Assembly (NCBI RefSeq): GCF_014831675.1
Contig: NZ_VJXY01000023.1
Span: 60,847 to 124,846, forward strand
Direction of reading: 5' to 3'
DNA from: Komarekiella delphini-convector SJRDD-AB1
Lineage (GTDB): Bacteria; Cyanobacteriota; Cyanobacteriia; Cyanobacteriales; Nostocaceae
Length of the DNA: 64,000 nucleotides
A program made the translations under genes and the position numbers. The notes under the pieces are model-generated. The model made no database searches. It saw only the letters and a list, made by a program, of their open reading frames with translations, and was not told where the DNA came from. Position 1 is the stretch's first letter. Every line of letters starts with the position of its first letter. Below are positions 7,870 through 16,992 of this stretch, in pieces.

Positions 7870-9408
7870 TTAGTGTAAAAAGTGACGTATAGACGTGAAC
7901 ACCATTACTAAACCCAGGTCGTTAGCAGCTTTGATAGAATCTTTATCACGCAAACTTCCCCCTGGTTGAACAATGGCGGTAATTCCCGCTGCTGCTGCTG
8001 TTTTAACTGAATCATCAAAGGGGAAGAATCCATCGCTGGCTAGAGTTGCACCTTTGGCTTTGTCTCCAGCTTGTTCTAAGGCAATTTTCACTGAGCCGAC
8101 GCGGTTCATTTGACCAGCACCCACACCGAGAGTAGTACGATCGCTCGTTACAACAATTGCATTCGATTTAACATGTTTGCATACTTTCCAAGCAAATAGC
8201 AATTCTGCTAATTCGCTAGGGGTGGGTTGACGTTCGGTGACAACTTGCCATTTACTAGTGTCAGCGATCGCATCATCAGCAGCTTGGACAAGGAAGCCAC
8301 CGGCGATAGTTTTCACGGTATCCTTGGAGCCACTGCTTAAATCTGCTAAAGTCAAAACCCGTACTTTCGATTTAGCAGCCAGAATTTCTTGAGCATCCGT
8401 TTCACAACTCGGTGCAACCACACATTCTAAAAATGTTTTGGTTAACTCGCTGGCTGTATCAGCATCAATCGGACGGTTAAGGGCGACAATTCCACCGAAG
8501 GCAGAGACAGAATCAGCATTAAAAGCTTTTTGGTATGCTTCCACAATCGTGTTGCCTAGTGCCGTACCACACGGATTTGTGTGTTTGATAATTGTAGCTG
8601 CCGGGATATCGGTGAACTCAGCAATAATCTGACGTGCGGCTTCTAAATCAACTAAATTATTGTAACTGAGTTCTTTGCCTTGTAGTTTCGTCGCAGCTGC
8701 CCATCCTGTTGGGTTAGTACCAGTTTGATACCATCCAGCGCTTTGATGAGGATTTTCGCCATAACGCAGAGGTTGCAATTGTTGCCCAGATAGAGTGTAT
8801 TGTTGTGGTAGGGATGCCTGAGATTGATTGCTGAGGTAAGAGGCGATCGCGCGATCATAGCTAGCAGTATGCAAAAAGCCTTTTAAAGCCGACTTTTGCC
8901 GAAACTCTAACGATGCTTCACCGTTATTTTGCCGCAATTCCTGCAAATACTCCTCATACTGTGCCGGCTCACATAATACTGTAAGATGGGCGAAATTTTT
9001 TGATGATGCTCGTAGCATCGCTGGGCCACCGATATCAATCTGCTCAACAGCTTCAGCTAACGTCACGTCTGGTTTAGCAATAGTTTCTTCAAAGGGATAG
9101 AGATTTACTACCACTAAATCAATCGGGCGAATTTGATTATTTTCTAAATCTGTAACATCTTGTGCAACATCTCGCCGGGCCAAAATTCCACCATGAATTC
9201 GGGGATGCAGTGTTTTGACTCGACCACCTAAAATTTCAGGAGAACCCGTATATTCAGCGACTTTCGTAACTGGTAATCCCGCATCTTGGAGAGCTTGGGC
9301 TGTTCCCCCACTGCTGATTAAATCAAATTCAAATTTTTCGACCAAGCTACGGGCTAGGTCAATTAAACCAGTTTTGTTAGATACACTCAGCAGGGCTAGA
9401 CGCGCCAT
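7870..9408 (-). CDS. purH: Bifunctional AICAR formyltransferase / IMP cyclohydrolase
   Basis: This 512-residue enzyme catalyses the last two steps of purine synthesis, turning AICAR into formyl-AICAR with 10-formyl-THF and then cyclising it to IMP. The N-terminal cyclohydrolase domain (about 1-190) opens ALLSVSNKTGL and carries S-G-G-T-A and G-G-R-V-K-T-L-H-P. The transformylase domain contains R-Y-G-E-N-P-H-Q, I-K-H-T-N-P-C-G and a C-terminal R-H-F-L-H with the conserved R-H. Length is standard for the family. The tandem hairpin array lies immediately downstream, and upstream (9409-9683) is the promoter region shared divergently with the R-M controller gene. Confidence 0.97.
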   Translation of the reverse strand: MARLALLSVSNKTGLIDLARSLVEKFEFDLISSGGTAQALQDAGLPVTKVAEYTGSPEILGGRVKTLHPRIHGGILARRDVAQDVTDLENNQIRPIDLVVVNLYPFEETIAKPDVTLAEAVEQIDIGGPAMLRASSKNFAHLTVLCEPAQYEEYLQELRQNNGEASLEFRQKSALKGFLHTASYDRAIASYLSNQSQASLPQQYTLSGQQLQPLRYGENPHQSAGWYQTGTNPTGWAAATKLQGKELSYNNLVDLEAARQIIAEFTDIPAATIIKHTNPCGTALGNTIVEAYQKAFNADSVSAFGGIVALNRPIDADTASELTKTFLECVVAPSCETDAQEILAAKSKVRVLTLADLSSGSKDTVKTIAGGFLVQAADDAIADTSKWQVVTERQPTPSELAELLFAWKVCKHVKSNAIVVTSDRTTLGVGAGQMNRVGSVKIALEQAGDKAKGATLASDGFFPFDDSVKTAAAAGITAIVQPGGSLRDKDSIKAANDLGLVMVFTSIRHFLH

Positions 9409-9633
9409 TGATCAATTCCTTAAAAGTAGGCTGGAAGCGAAGGATCTCAAGTTTTGCACAAGCCTTGGTTCACTTCAAGACCATTAGGAATCATAGTGTG
9501 GGTAGGAAAAGTTAAAAGTAACAGAGTGAATTAGCCATTTACAGTAATACCAATTTTTTGTGATATTGCTACAAATCAGAGTCCTCTAACCTCCTCAATA
9601 AAAGGATTCGGGAATTATTACTAGATTTATGCC

Positions 9634-9659
9634 ACTTATAGTCTGTAGACTCATAGACT
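9634..9659 (+). promoter_or_regulatory. C-box, operator for the R-M controller protein
   Basis: The motif A-C-T-T-A-T-A-G-T-C, T-G-T, then A-G-A-C-T-C-A-T-A-G-A-C-T closely matches the C-boxes known from PvuII- and Esp1396I-type R-M systems. It has two half-operators, each of the form ACT-N3-AG(T/A), with ACT cores at 9634 and 9649, 15 bp apart. It ends 24 bp before the controller start codon, the usual position for autogenous control. Confidence 0.8.
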
Positions 9660-9683
9660 TCATCCCTCATAAAACTGATCCTA

Positions 9684-9944
9684 ATGAATCGGCAAAAAGC
9701 CTTTGGAAAAAGGTTGAGGGAATTGAGAGAAAAACAAGGCTACTCCCAAGAGCGCCTAGCGGAAGTAGCTGGGCTTCATCGAACCTATGTAGGCGATGTA
9801 GAACGTGGAGAGCGCAACATTAGTCTCAACAATATTTGGCGTCTTGCAGATGCTTTAGGTATAAATCCTGCTGCTTTCTTTCAAGAAGCTAACACTTCCC
9901 AGTCCAATTCTGAAAGCTTTTTCGGTAATGAAGAAATCACTTAA
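9684..9944 (+). CDS. R-M controller protein (XRE-type C protein)
   Basis: This 86-residue XRE helix-turn-helix protein matches restriction-modification C proteins closely. It has [35 protein letters not shown], then a helix ending in D-A-L-G-I. C proteins dimerise on C-boxes, first activating their own gene and the nuclease and then repressing at high level, so that methylation precedes restriction when a plasmid or island enters a new host. A C-box lies just upstream and the HNH nuclease gene follows 41 bp downstream, so both are probably one operon. Confidence 0.85.
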   Translation: MNRQKAFGKRLRELREKQGYSQERLAEVAGLHRTYVGDVERGERNISLNNIWRLADALGINPAAFFQEANTSQSNSESFFGNEEIT

Positions 9945-9985
9945 TACTGGGTGGCTCAGGGTTTGCTGGTAGTTGAGGCTAAACA

Positions 9986-11272
9986 ATGCGTAGATTGGCA
10001 AAACAAAGTAGGGATGATGCGTATAATTCTCAAAGGGATTACCAAACGCTACATAAAGTGAAAATTCAAGCCTTGGAGTTCATTGGTAGTGAAAAAAGCT
10101 CGCTTGTTTTAACAAACACGATAAAAAATTCTGCTAATACTAACTGTGTTGTCTTTGGTGGTTTTCTATACCCATCAGAAGGTATTTCTATTGAAGTAAA
10201 GCTAGATACCGGAGATGCTAGCGAATCAAAAGTTATTAAACTTACTAACGCTTGGAATCGAATTGGAGTTATTGTTGATGCTCCCGAAACGGAAATTATA
10301 ACAGTCACTCTAACGTGGTCTGCATCCGTTAGGCTCAACTTTTGGGGACTCAACGCAGATGCCTTAAACCTTCCTGATGAGATTCTTTCATTAAATCCTA
10401 ACGTGTCTAATCTACAACAATCTCATTTAGTACCAGAGACATTTTACTTGCCTCATGAAGCAGCGTTAGCGATGGAGATAGATGAGGAACATTCTAACCA
10501 ATTTCATCTATTGGAAGGCGAAGAGATCACCCTTAAAAAATGCTCATACTGCGGCAGATTACTTCCTGTAAATATGCAACGTTTGGGTTCTCTATCATTT
10601 CACAAGCACAATGCAAAACTGACTAACCACCAAAATGAATGTCGCTCATGTAAAAAGTGGCGTATCAATAACAATTTCAATCCATTGAGGACTACAGATC
10701 AACTACACGAGTCATCAGTCATCACTAGAGAACGTAAGATTTTTCTCAGAGAACCCGAAATCCTTCAAGGGATTAAAGAACGTACAGGTGCAGGATTGAA
10801 ATCTCAAATTTGGGAACGATTTGAACGAAAATGCTTTTATTGTAGTAAAGTCCTCAAACTTGAGGACGTTCAGCTAGACCATACACGTCCACTGGCTTAC
10901 TTGTGGCCTATCGACGAACACGCAACTTGTTTATGCGCCGAACATAACAATCAAAAAAAGCAGAAGTTCCCGGTCGAATTCTACAGTGATGAACAACTTC
11001 GGGAACTCTCAAAGATTTGTGGACTCTCGTATGAGCAAATACGCAAAAAAGAACTAAACAAAGTAGAACTGCAAAGGATTTTGTCAAACCTACCTAGTTT
11101 TGCACAACAATGGGAGCCAAGAACGTTTGCCGCCACAGCCAGGAAAATAAGTGAACTTCGCCCTGATATAAATCTGTACACTTTACTTGAAAAAGAAAAT
11201 CCAGACGTTTACCAAGAGTTAATAGAACGTCTTCAAGAAAGACCATTATCAGTTGGAGAGGAAGAAGTTTAA
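9986..11272 (+). CDS. HNH restriction endonuclease, probable type II
   Basis: This 428-residue protein lies in operon context with the controller gene. Residues 1-130 are beta-strand-rich with no recognised domain. A zinc-ribbon pair follows, C186-S-Y-C189 and C219-R-S-C222. The HNH nuclease follows that, with C283-F-Y-C286, D298-H299 (L-D-H-T-R-P-L) and C-A-E-H320-N321-N, the expected beta-beta-alpha-metal layout. The final 100 residues are charged and helical. It converges with the methyltransferase, the two stop codons being only 5 bp apart. Cleavage site and recognition sequence cannot be read from the sequence. The restriction role is inferred from the neighbours. Confidence 0.75.
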   Translation: MRRLAKQSRDDAYNSQRDYQTLHKVKIQALEFIGSEKSSLVLTNTIKNSANTNCVVFGGFLYPSEGISIEVKLDTGDASESKVIKLTNAWNRIGVIVDAPETEIITVTLTWSASVRLNFWGLNADALNLPDEILSLNPNVSNLQQSHLVPETFYLPHEAALAMEIDEEHSNQFHLLEGEEITLKKCSYCGRLLPVNMQRLGSLSFHKHNAKLTNHQNECRSCKKWRINNNFNPLRTTDQLHESSVITRERKIFLREPEILQGIKERTGAGLKSQIWERFERKCFYCSKVLKLEDVQLDHTRPLAYLWPIDEHATCLCAEHNNQKKQKFPVEFYSDEQLRELSKICGLSYEQIRKKELNKVELQRILSNLPSFAQQWEPRTFAATARKISELRPDINLYTLLEKENPDVYQELIERLQERPLSVGEEEV

Positions 11273-11277
11273 CTTAT

Positions 11278-14043
11278 TTAAAATAAAATACTGTTTTTAT
11301 TATTTAAACTATTGCGTTTTATAGAAGACGATTGAAAAAATAATAAATGATGTGTTGTTGTTAATCCTTTGTTACTGATTCCATGCTGCTCAATCGCTTG
11401 GACATTTTCACACACATCTGCAACTAATTCAAAATATTGCAGTGCTATTTTTTTTAGGTCACTAACCATATCTCCACGCTTTCCTGAACCTAAATGAAGG
11501 ATTAATAAACCTGTAGGTTTTAGAAGTTCATTGCAAATTTTGAAAAAATCAAGATAACAATTCATCGACTTAGTTTGCTGCCTATCTAGAAATGAAAGGC
11601 TTGTTTTGTGAAAGTCAGATTCATGCCAACCGCAGAACCAAAGTCGAAGCCAGTTAGGACGGTCAAATCTCATACCTAGAAAAGGTGGGGATGTAATTAT
11701 GGTATCAAAAGGCTCTTGGCACTTATAAGGCAACTCACGGAAATCTCCATAATAGCCGACACCAGGGCGGAAAATTTCGGGAAGTGGGGGCTGTAAGGCT
11801 CGTTCGATTCTTTCCCAAACCTTATCCACTATAGGTTTGTAGATTGCCTCACCTTTGGGATGAAGTGGAGTAATTGGATGTGATGTTCGAGATAAAGCAT
11901 AAGGTCGATTACCATGAAGTACGTGGAGAAGGGATGCCCATATAAATGCCTCAGTTTGGTTTTTTAGCCCATCCTGAATGAACACACGTCGTGCTTTTAA
12001 AATTTCCTCTAAGGTTTTGGGGTGATAGTAATCAGCTACAGTTGCATTGAGTCCAAATTTAGCTGCCGCATAGTCTTGGGAATTGAGACGAATAGATGTA
12101 AGACGGGACTCAATTTCCTGTAATGCTGTTTTTGCTTCTATTAAAGAAGGAGGGTTGACCTTGGCTGTGGCAATAGTCGATGCTAAAGGACTCTTATCAT
12201 TTGATACTGCAACTCGACCCATGAGTGCAGCTTCAAAAGCTACAGTTCCGACTCCTCCCAGAGGATCGAGAACACGGCCACCTTCTGGAACAAATTTACG
12301 AATTAACCAATGCGCAATTGCTGGTTTCAATTTACCTTGATAAGAGCATAAGGAATGTAAGTTGTGTCCCCAGTTACGGCTGCTATATGGAGCATCTTTG
12401 TACGGTAAATGTTGACCAAAATTATTAATCTTACTCTCAAGGTTATTAAGTTCATTTGTAACAGCTATTGAGACATAAACCTGTATAGGTTTATGAAAAA
12501 CAAGTTCAACTTGAACAAGATTAGACTTGTCTCTGGAGTATCTTCTAGCTAAAACGTGTTGGTGTTCCACTACAAATCCAACCGATTGAGCAATTTGAGC
12601 TAAAAGATGATCTGTCGGGACATGAACTCCATAAAATTTAGAGTCGCCGATATCCAGAAAAAAACGTCCCCCAGGAACCAACCCTCGATAAACTGCTGAC
12701 AAAACTTCTTGCATGTCAGAGAAATACTGTCGTACTAAAAGTGGGATTCTTTTGTCTTTAGCACAATCATCAAGCTGGGAAGCTACAGCCTCTACTGAGT
12801 CAAATATTTTATAATTAGACCGTGAACGTGATACGTTATTAATTCCAGCTGCAACAGCTTGCTTGCAAAAACTTGACAATTCTTTTTCCGAAGTTATGAA
12901 CCCAAGTAAGCATAGTTCGATTTTTGTATTTCGGAAGTAATTAGTACCGTTTAAGTACGGTGGAGAAGTAATTGCCATATCGAAGGAATTGGCAAATTCT
13001 GAAGGAATTTGGCGACAATCCGCAGATATTTTAATACTGTCAGCCATTTGAACTGGGAGACACTCTATATCTTCAACCATGCGGCGCACAGCCTGACTTA
13101 TAAACGCAGACACATCGACTCTTCTTGTTTTGTACTCATCAGGCCTTCGTCGTCGCAGGTCTGCACGTCGAGTCATATTAGATGAGTGAACTGCATTTGC
13201 CGCACACGCAAGAAGAAGCAAAGATTGTATCTGAATTGCTTCTTCTGCCAAAGTGTAAGCAAGGTTACGAGCTGCTAATAAGTGGCGAAGATGCCGTTCT
13301 TCAAAGAAATCTCGACCAGGAAAAGCAGCTTCAAAAGCATCCAAATCTACTTTTGCACCAAGTTCGTCAAGCCATTTAGGTGTCATATATTGAACGTATT
13401 TGGCTGTTATCCGATGCAGGATTTCTAGGTTATTTCTAGCCCAAGCTGCGGCTTTTACTTTCGTCTCAGCGACGAAGCACATAAAAGGATTGATTTCAGA
13501 ATAAAAGGAAGAAATTCCTAAACACGAAGCAGCAAGTTGTGTTGTTCCAGCACCACCAAATGGATCGTAAACGCTACGCGGTGGTAAACCACTTCGCAAT
13601 AATGTATCTCTTACATAAGTTGCAGAAAATCCTTCAACATAGGGATACCAACCGTGAAGCCCTTGATGATGACTTTCACGAAAGGTAACACCAACGTCGC
13701 AAGAATCCTCATAGTTCTGGGGTAACTCAAATTGTCTGTCTGTCTGTAAGGAATTTACATCTACCATTATGCAGTTATGATAATGCTGCAAAAGCCCTTG
13801 GAGACAAGTATCACTGAAGCTAATGTCCCTTGCGATTGCTTGCCTTTCTAAATCTTCAAGGAATGGATCTTGGATTGCCAACCGAAAGTCACGACTAGAC
13901 AAGGATTGTATGTATGCCAAGAACTGTTTTGTGAAGTTGGGATTGCTAGATTCTATTGGAATACTAATTGTAACTCTAGCTGACTTACCTCTTCGGGTTC
14001 GCTCACGAGGAAAATAGATTGTCTTAAACACTTGATTTGGCAT
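11278..14043 (-). CDS. Double-domain DNA methyltransferase of the R-M locus
   Basis: This 921-residue protein holds two complete amino-methyltransferase modules. Module 1 has the AdoMet motif D-P-F-G-G-A-G-T-T at about 160 and the catalytic T-S-P-P-Y at about 358. Module 2 has D-P-L-G-G-V-G-T-V at about 592 and T-S-P-P-F at about 784. In both, motif I precedes motif IV by about 200 residues. S-P-P-(Y/F) suggests N4-cytosine or N6-adenine transfer. Two modules suggest separate modification of the two strands of an asymmetric site. It would protect the host from the HNH nuclease. The start at 14043 adjoins a 135-bp inverted-repeat element upstream. Confidence 0.85.
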   Translation of the reverse strand: MPNQVFKTIYFPRERTRRGKSARVTISIPIESSNPNFTKQFLAYIQSLSSRDFRLAIQDPFLEDLERQAIARDISFSDTCLQGLLQHYHNCIMVDVNSLQTDRQFELPQNYEDSCDVGVTFRESHHQGLHGWYPYVEGFSATYVRDTLLRSGLPPRSVYDPFGGAGTTQLAASCLGISSFYSEINPFMCFVAETKVKAAAWARNNLEILHRITAKYVQYMTPKWLDELGAKVDLDAFEAAFPGRDFFEERHLRHLLAARNLAYTLAEEAIQIQSLLLLACAANAVHSSNMTRRADLRRRRPDEYKTRRVDVSAFISQAVRRMVEDIECLPVQMADSIKISADCRQIPSEFANSFDMAITSPPYLNGTNYFRNTKIELCLLGFITSEKELSSFCKQAVAAGINNVSRSRSNYKIFDSVEAVASQLDDCAKDKRIPLLVRQYFSDMQEVLSAVYRGLVPGGRFFLDIGDSKFYGVHVPTDHLLAQIAQSVGFVVEHQHVLARRYSRDKSNLVQVELVFHKPIQVYVSIAVTNELNNLESKINNFGQHLPYKDAPYSSRNWGHNLHSLCSYQGKLKPAIAHWLIRKFVPEGGRVLDPLGGVGTVAFEAALMGRVAVSNDKSPLASTIATAKVNPPSLIEAKTALQEIESRLTSIRLNSQDYAAAKFGLNATVADYYHPKTLEEILKARRVFIQDGLKNQTEAFIWASLLHVLHGNRPYALSRTSHPITPLHPKGEAIYKPIVDKVWERIERALQPPLPEIFRPGVGYYGDFRELPYKCQEPFDTIITSPPFLGMRFDRPNWLRLWFCGWHESDFHKTSLSFLDRQQTKSMNCYLDFFKICNELLKPTGLLILHLGSGKRGDMVSDLKKIALQYFELVADVCENVQAIEQHGISNKGLTTTHHLLFFQSSSIKRNSLNNKNSILF

Positions 14044-14098
14044 AAAGTGTAACTTACTTTATTTTGCGACCTTTCAAACAAAAATGCGGAATATAGGT

Positions 14099-14233
14099 CA
14101 ATACAGTTCAGTCAAGATACAAGGCTGGGTAAAGCGACAGCTAAAACCACAAAGCCTCGATAATAATGTTGGGTTTCATTCCTCAACCCAATCTACGCAG
14201 GGTTATGTTTTATCTCCCAACTGAACCGTATTG
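14099..14233. mobile_element. MITE-like element, 135 bp, inverted termini
   Basis: The left end C-A-A-T-A-C-A-G-T-T-C-A-G-T (14099-14112) is mirrored by A-C-T-G-A-A-C-C-G-T-A-T-T-G (14220-14233), with one mismatch in 14 bp. The interior holds a second inverted repeat around T-T-G-G-G-T-T...A-A-C-C-C-A-A, common in Nostoc-type intergenic repeats. The termini match those of an equally long element at 19418-19552, whose interior is different. No transposase is encoded, so it would need one in trans. Confidence 0.6.
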
Positions 14234-14263
14234 GAATCTAGGTCTAATAGTCTATGCCAAAAA

Positions 14264-15304
14264 CTACTGCGGAAAAACCTGTATAGCATTAACTGTTACA
14301 GATATCTGCACTCGTGTACCTACAGGTAACGCCACATCAGTCATCGTCCGCGCATGGAGTTCTTTCCCAGAGGGAGTTTGTAAGCAATATTGGTACTCGC
14401 GTCCTAAAAAGCGGCGGGTGCGGATGACTATAGGCGCATTAGTGGCTGGTTTTAAAATAAAGTCTTCTTGGCGAATCATGATTTCGCCTGTATCGTGAGT
14501 ATGATTAGCTGTTAGCTCAAAACTACCAACTTCTGTTTCCCATAAATTACCTTGACGGTGAGCGGGAATAAAATTAGCTTGAGTGACAAATTCAGCCACG
14601 AATTTTGATGCTGGATGAGTATAAATTTCTTCTGGTGTGCCTATTTGTTCTAAATGTCCTTGCCGCATTACACCCACCATATCCGAAATAGCTAGCGCTT
14701 CTTCTTGATCGTGGGTAACAAAAATTGCTGAAGTCCCAGCTGCTTTGAGAATGTCTCTGACTTCTTCGCGTAACTGCAACCTCACTTGGATATCAAGATT
14801 GCTTAAAGGTTCATCCAACAGCATGAGTTGAGGTTGGGGTGCTAAAGCACGGGCGAGAGCAACCCGCTGCTGCTGTCCACCAGAAAGTTCGTAGGGGTAA
14901 CGTTTTTCTAAGCCTTCAAGTCTCACTAGAGCAATGGCTTCGGCTATACGTTTTTGTATTTGCTGTTTACTGAAATGTTTCAACCCAAAGGCAACATTTT
15001 CTGACACATTTAGATGGGGAAACAGTGCATAATCTTGAAAAACAATACCGATATCGCGTTGCTCTGTAGGGATGTAAGTAGAGTAATCGCAAACTATCTG
15101 TCCACCAATTTCAATTTCTCCTGATTGCAGACGCTCAAAACCAGCAATCAATCGCAACAGTGTAGTTTTACCGCAACCTGATGGGCCAAGCAATCCCAAT
15201 ACATCTCCTTGTTGCAACGTCAAAGATACGTTATCTACAGCGGGAGAGGCATTTTCTAAAAACCGCTTGGTGACATTCTGTAACTGTAGAATTGCTTGTT
15301 GCAT
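14264..15304 (-). CDS. futC: Ferric iron ABC transporter ATPase (FutC/FbpC type)
   Basis: This 346-residue ABC ATPase has Walker A G-P-S-G-C-G-K-T-T, the signature L-S-G-G-Q-Q-Q-R, Walker B L-M-L-L-D-E-P-L-S-N-L-D and an H-loop V-T-H-D. A C-terminal TOBE-like regulatory domain begins at about residue 245. It powers Fe3+ import through the FutB-type permease encoded 21 bp upstream in the same operon. The putrescine/spermidine family is similar, but the two-gene context with a Tat lipoprotein and a fused permease favours iron. It is the last gene of the operon. Confidence 0.88.
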   Translation of the reverse strand: MQQAILQLQNVTKRFLENASPAVDNVSLTLQQGDVLGLLGPSGCGKTTLLRLIAGFERLQSGEIEIGGQIVCDYSTYIPTEQRDIGIVFQDYALFPHLNVSENVAFGLKHFSKQQIQKRIAEAIALVRLEGLEKRYPYELSGGQQQRVALARALAPQPQLMLLDEPLSNLDIQVRLQLREEVRDILKAAGTSAIFVTHDQEEALAISDMVGVMRQGHLEQIGTPEEIYTHPASKFVAEFVTQANFIPAHRQGNLWETEVGSFELTANHTHDTGEIMIRQEDFILKPATNAPIVIRTRRFLGREYQYCLQTPSGKELHARTMTDVALPVGTRVQISVTVNAIQVFPQ

Positions 15305-15325
15305 AAGTAGATAAAAGGGGGCGGC

Positions 15326-16954
15326 TTAAAACTTTGTTTGTGCTTGTACTTTACTTATTACTTTCTCTTTTTTGACGTTTTCTTGGGATAGCACCAATAA
15401 AGTTGAACCCATAGAAACCAATAACATAGCTAGTGAAGCAGCCGCAGCATCAGCAAAATCAACATTTTCTGTGGCTTGCCAAATTTGCACTGCTAAGGTA
15501 TCAAAGCCGATGGGTGCTAACAGCATTGTGGCAGGTAGTTCTTTAATGGCTGTTAAAAATACCAGCACTGCACCACTCAACACACCAGGTTGTACTAGAG
15601 GTAAAGTAATTTCTCTTAAAGTTTGCCAAGCAGTCCTACCTAAGCTGCGTGCTGATTCTTCTAGTTGGGGATTTACCTGTAAAAGGCAACTACGTACTGT
15701 TCCTACTGATTGCGGTAAAAATAAAACCAAATATGCAAACACCAGCATTGGTAGAGTTTGGTACAGTGCTGGCAGATAGTTTGCCCCAAAAAATACTAGG
15801 GATAAGGCAACAACAATTCCTGGTACACCAAAACCGATGTAAGAGCAGCGTTCAATAATAGCGGTGATTTGACTTGGAAAACGTACTGATAAAATTGCCA
15901 CTGGCAAAGCAAAAATGGTGATAGCTAAAGCCGCTAGTCCAGCCGCTCCAACTGTGTTGAGAATAGTGGGTAGCAAGTTAGGAAAGTTATAGCCACTGTT
16001 GAGTCCGCGAATCAGCCAAAATAAGGTAATGCCTACTGGTAGCACTACACCCAAGCTAGTAATGCTTAGACAAAAGCCAAGAGCCGGCCATTTCCAAATT
16101 CCCAGCTTGACAATTTTTGGCGGACGCAGGGAAGCTGAACCACGACTATAATAAGCAGCACGCGATCGCATTCGATACTCTAGCCATAAAATTAGCAGCA
16201 CCAGTGTCACCAACATTAAAGACAAAGCTGCGGCTGAGTTACGGTTAAAACTAGCTTTGTATTGCAAAAAAATTGCCCTTGTAAAAGCATCAAACCGCAT
16301 CAGTGAGGGTGTACCAAAGTCGCGCAAAGCGTACAAAGCTACCAATAAGCCACCTGCAATCATCGATGGTTTCAACTGTGGCAAAACTACCCGAAAAAAG
16401 GTTTCTCTACTGCCATAACCCAAACTACGAGCAGCTTCTTCTAAGGATGGATCTATACCTTGTAAGCCAGAGCGTACACTCAGTAGCATATAAGGATAGG
16501 TAAACAAAGTAATTGCCAAAACTGCCCCAGGAAAACCATAAATTGAAGGTAGTTCTTCTACTCCCAAGGGTTGAAGCAACAACTGCAAAAAGCTACCCCG
16601 TGGCGCTAAAGTCGCAATTAGAGCAAAACTGCCTACATAGCTGGGAACTGCTAAGGGTAATGTTGTCGCCACTAACCAAAAGCGTCTTCCGGGTAAGTCT
16701 GTCCGCACGGTTAAAAATGCTAATGGTACGGCAATTAGTGCGGAAAATAACGTTACTGTTGCTGCCATTGCCGCACTGTTGAAAAAAATCATGATATTGC
16801 GGGGACGAGAAATCAATTCCCAAAACTCTTCCCCACCAATACCCATTGTGCGGATGACTAAGTATAGTAATGGCAGAGCAATGGCAACTGCCACTACTGC
16901 TGCTGATAAGGTGAGAAATAATGGAGGGCGAACCGATTTCAACTGCTTTCTCAA
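15326..16954 (-). CDS. futB: Ferric iron ABC transporter permease, fused dimer (FutB/FbpB type)
   Basis: This 542-residue polytopic protein contains two binding-protein-dependent permease domains in one chain. Each has the cytoplasmic EAA loop that contacts the ATPase: E-A-A-R-S-L-G-Y-G near residue 170 and E-S-A-R-S-L-G-R near residue 430. About 12 hydrophobic helices are visible, starting with an anchor at residues 10-35. The fused arrangement is characteristic of FbpB/FutB/SfuB ferric permeases. The gene lies 38 bp after futA and 21 bp before futC, so all three are probably translated from one message. Confidence 0.88.
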   Translation of the reverse strand: MRKQLKSVRPPLFLTLSAAVVAVAIALPLLYLVIRTMGIGGEEFWELISRPRNIMIFFNSAAMAATVTLFSALIAVPLAFLTVRTDLPGRRFWLVATTLPLAVPSYVGSFALIATLAPRGSFLQLLLQPLGVEELPSIYGFPGAVLAITLFTYPYMLLSVRSGLQGIDPSLEEAARSLGYGSRETFFRVVLPQLKPSMIAGGLLVALYALRDFGTPSLMRFDAFTRAIFLQYKASFNRNSAAALSLMLVTLVLLILWLEYRMRSRAAYYSRGSASLRPPKIVKLGIWKWPALGFCLSITSLGVVLPVGITLFWLIRGLNSGYNFPNLLPTILNTVGAAGLAALAITIFALPVAILSVRFPSQITAIIERCSYIGFGVPGIVVALSLVFFGANYLPALYQTLPMLVFAYLVLFLPQSVGTVRSCLLQVNPQLEESARSLGRTAWQTLREITLPLVQPGVLSGAVLVFLTAIKELPATMLLAPIGFDTLAVQIWQATENVDFADAAAASLAMLLVSMGSTLLVLSQENVKKEKVISKVQAQTKF

Positions 16955-16992
16955 AAAATTTATTTTTTCCCTGCCTTAGTAGATAACTCTTA

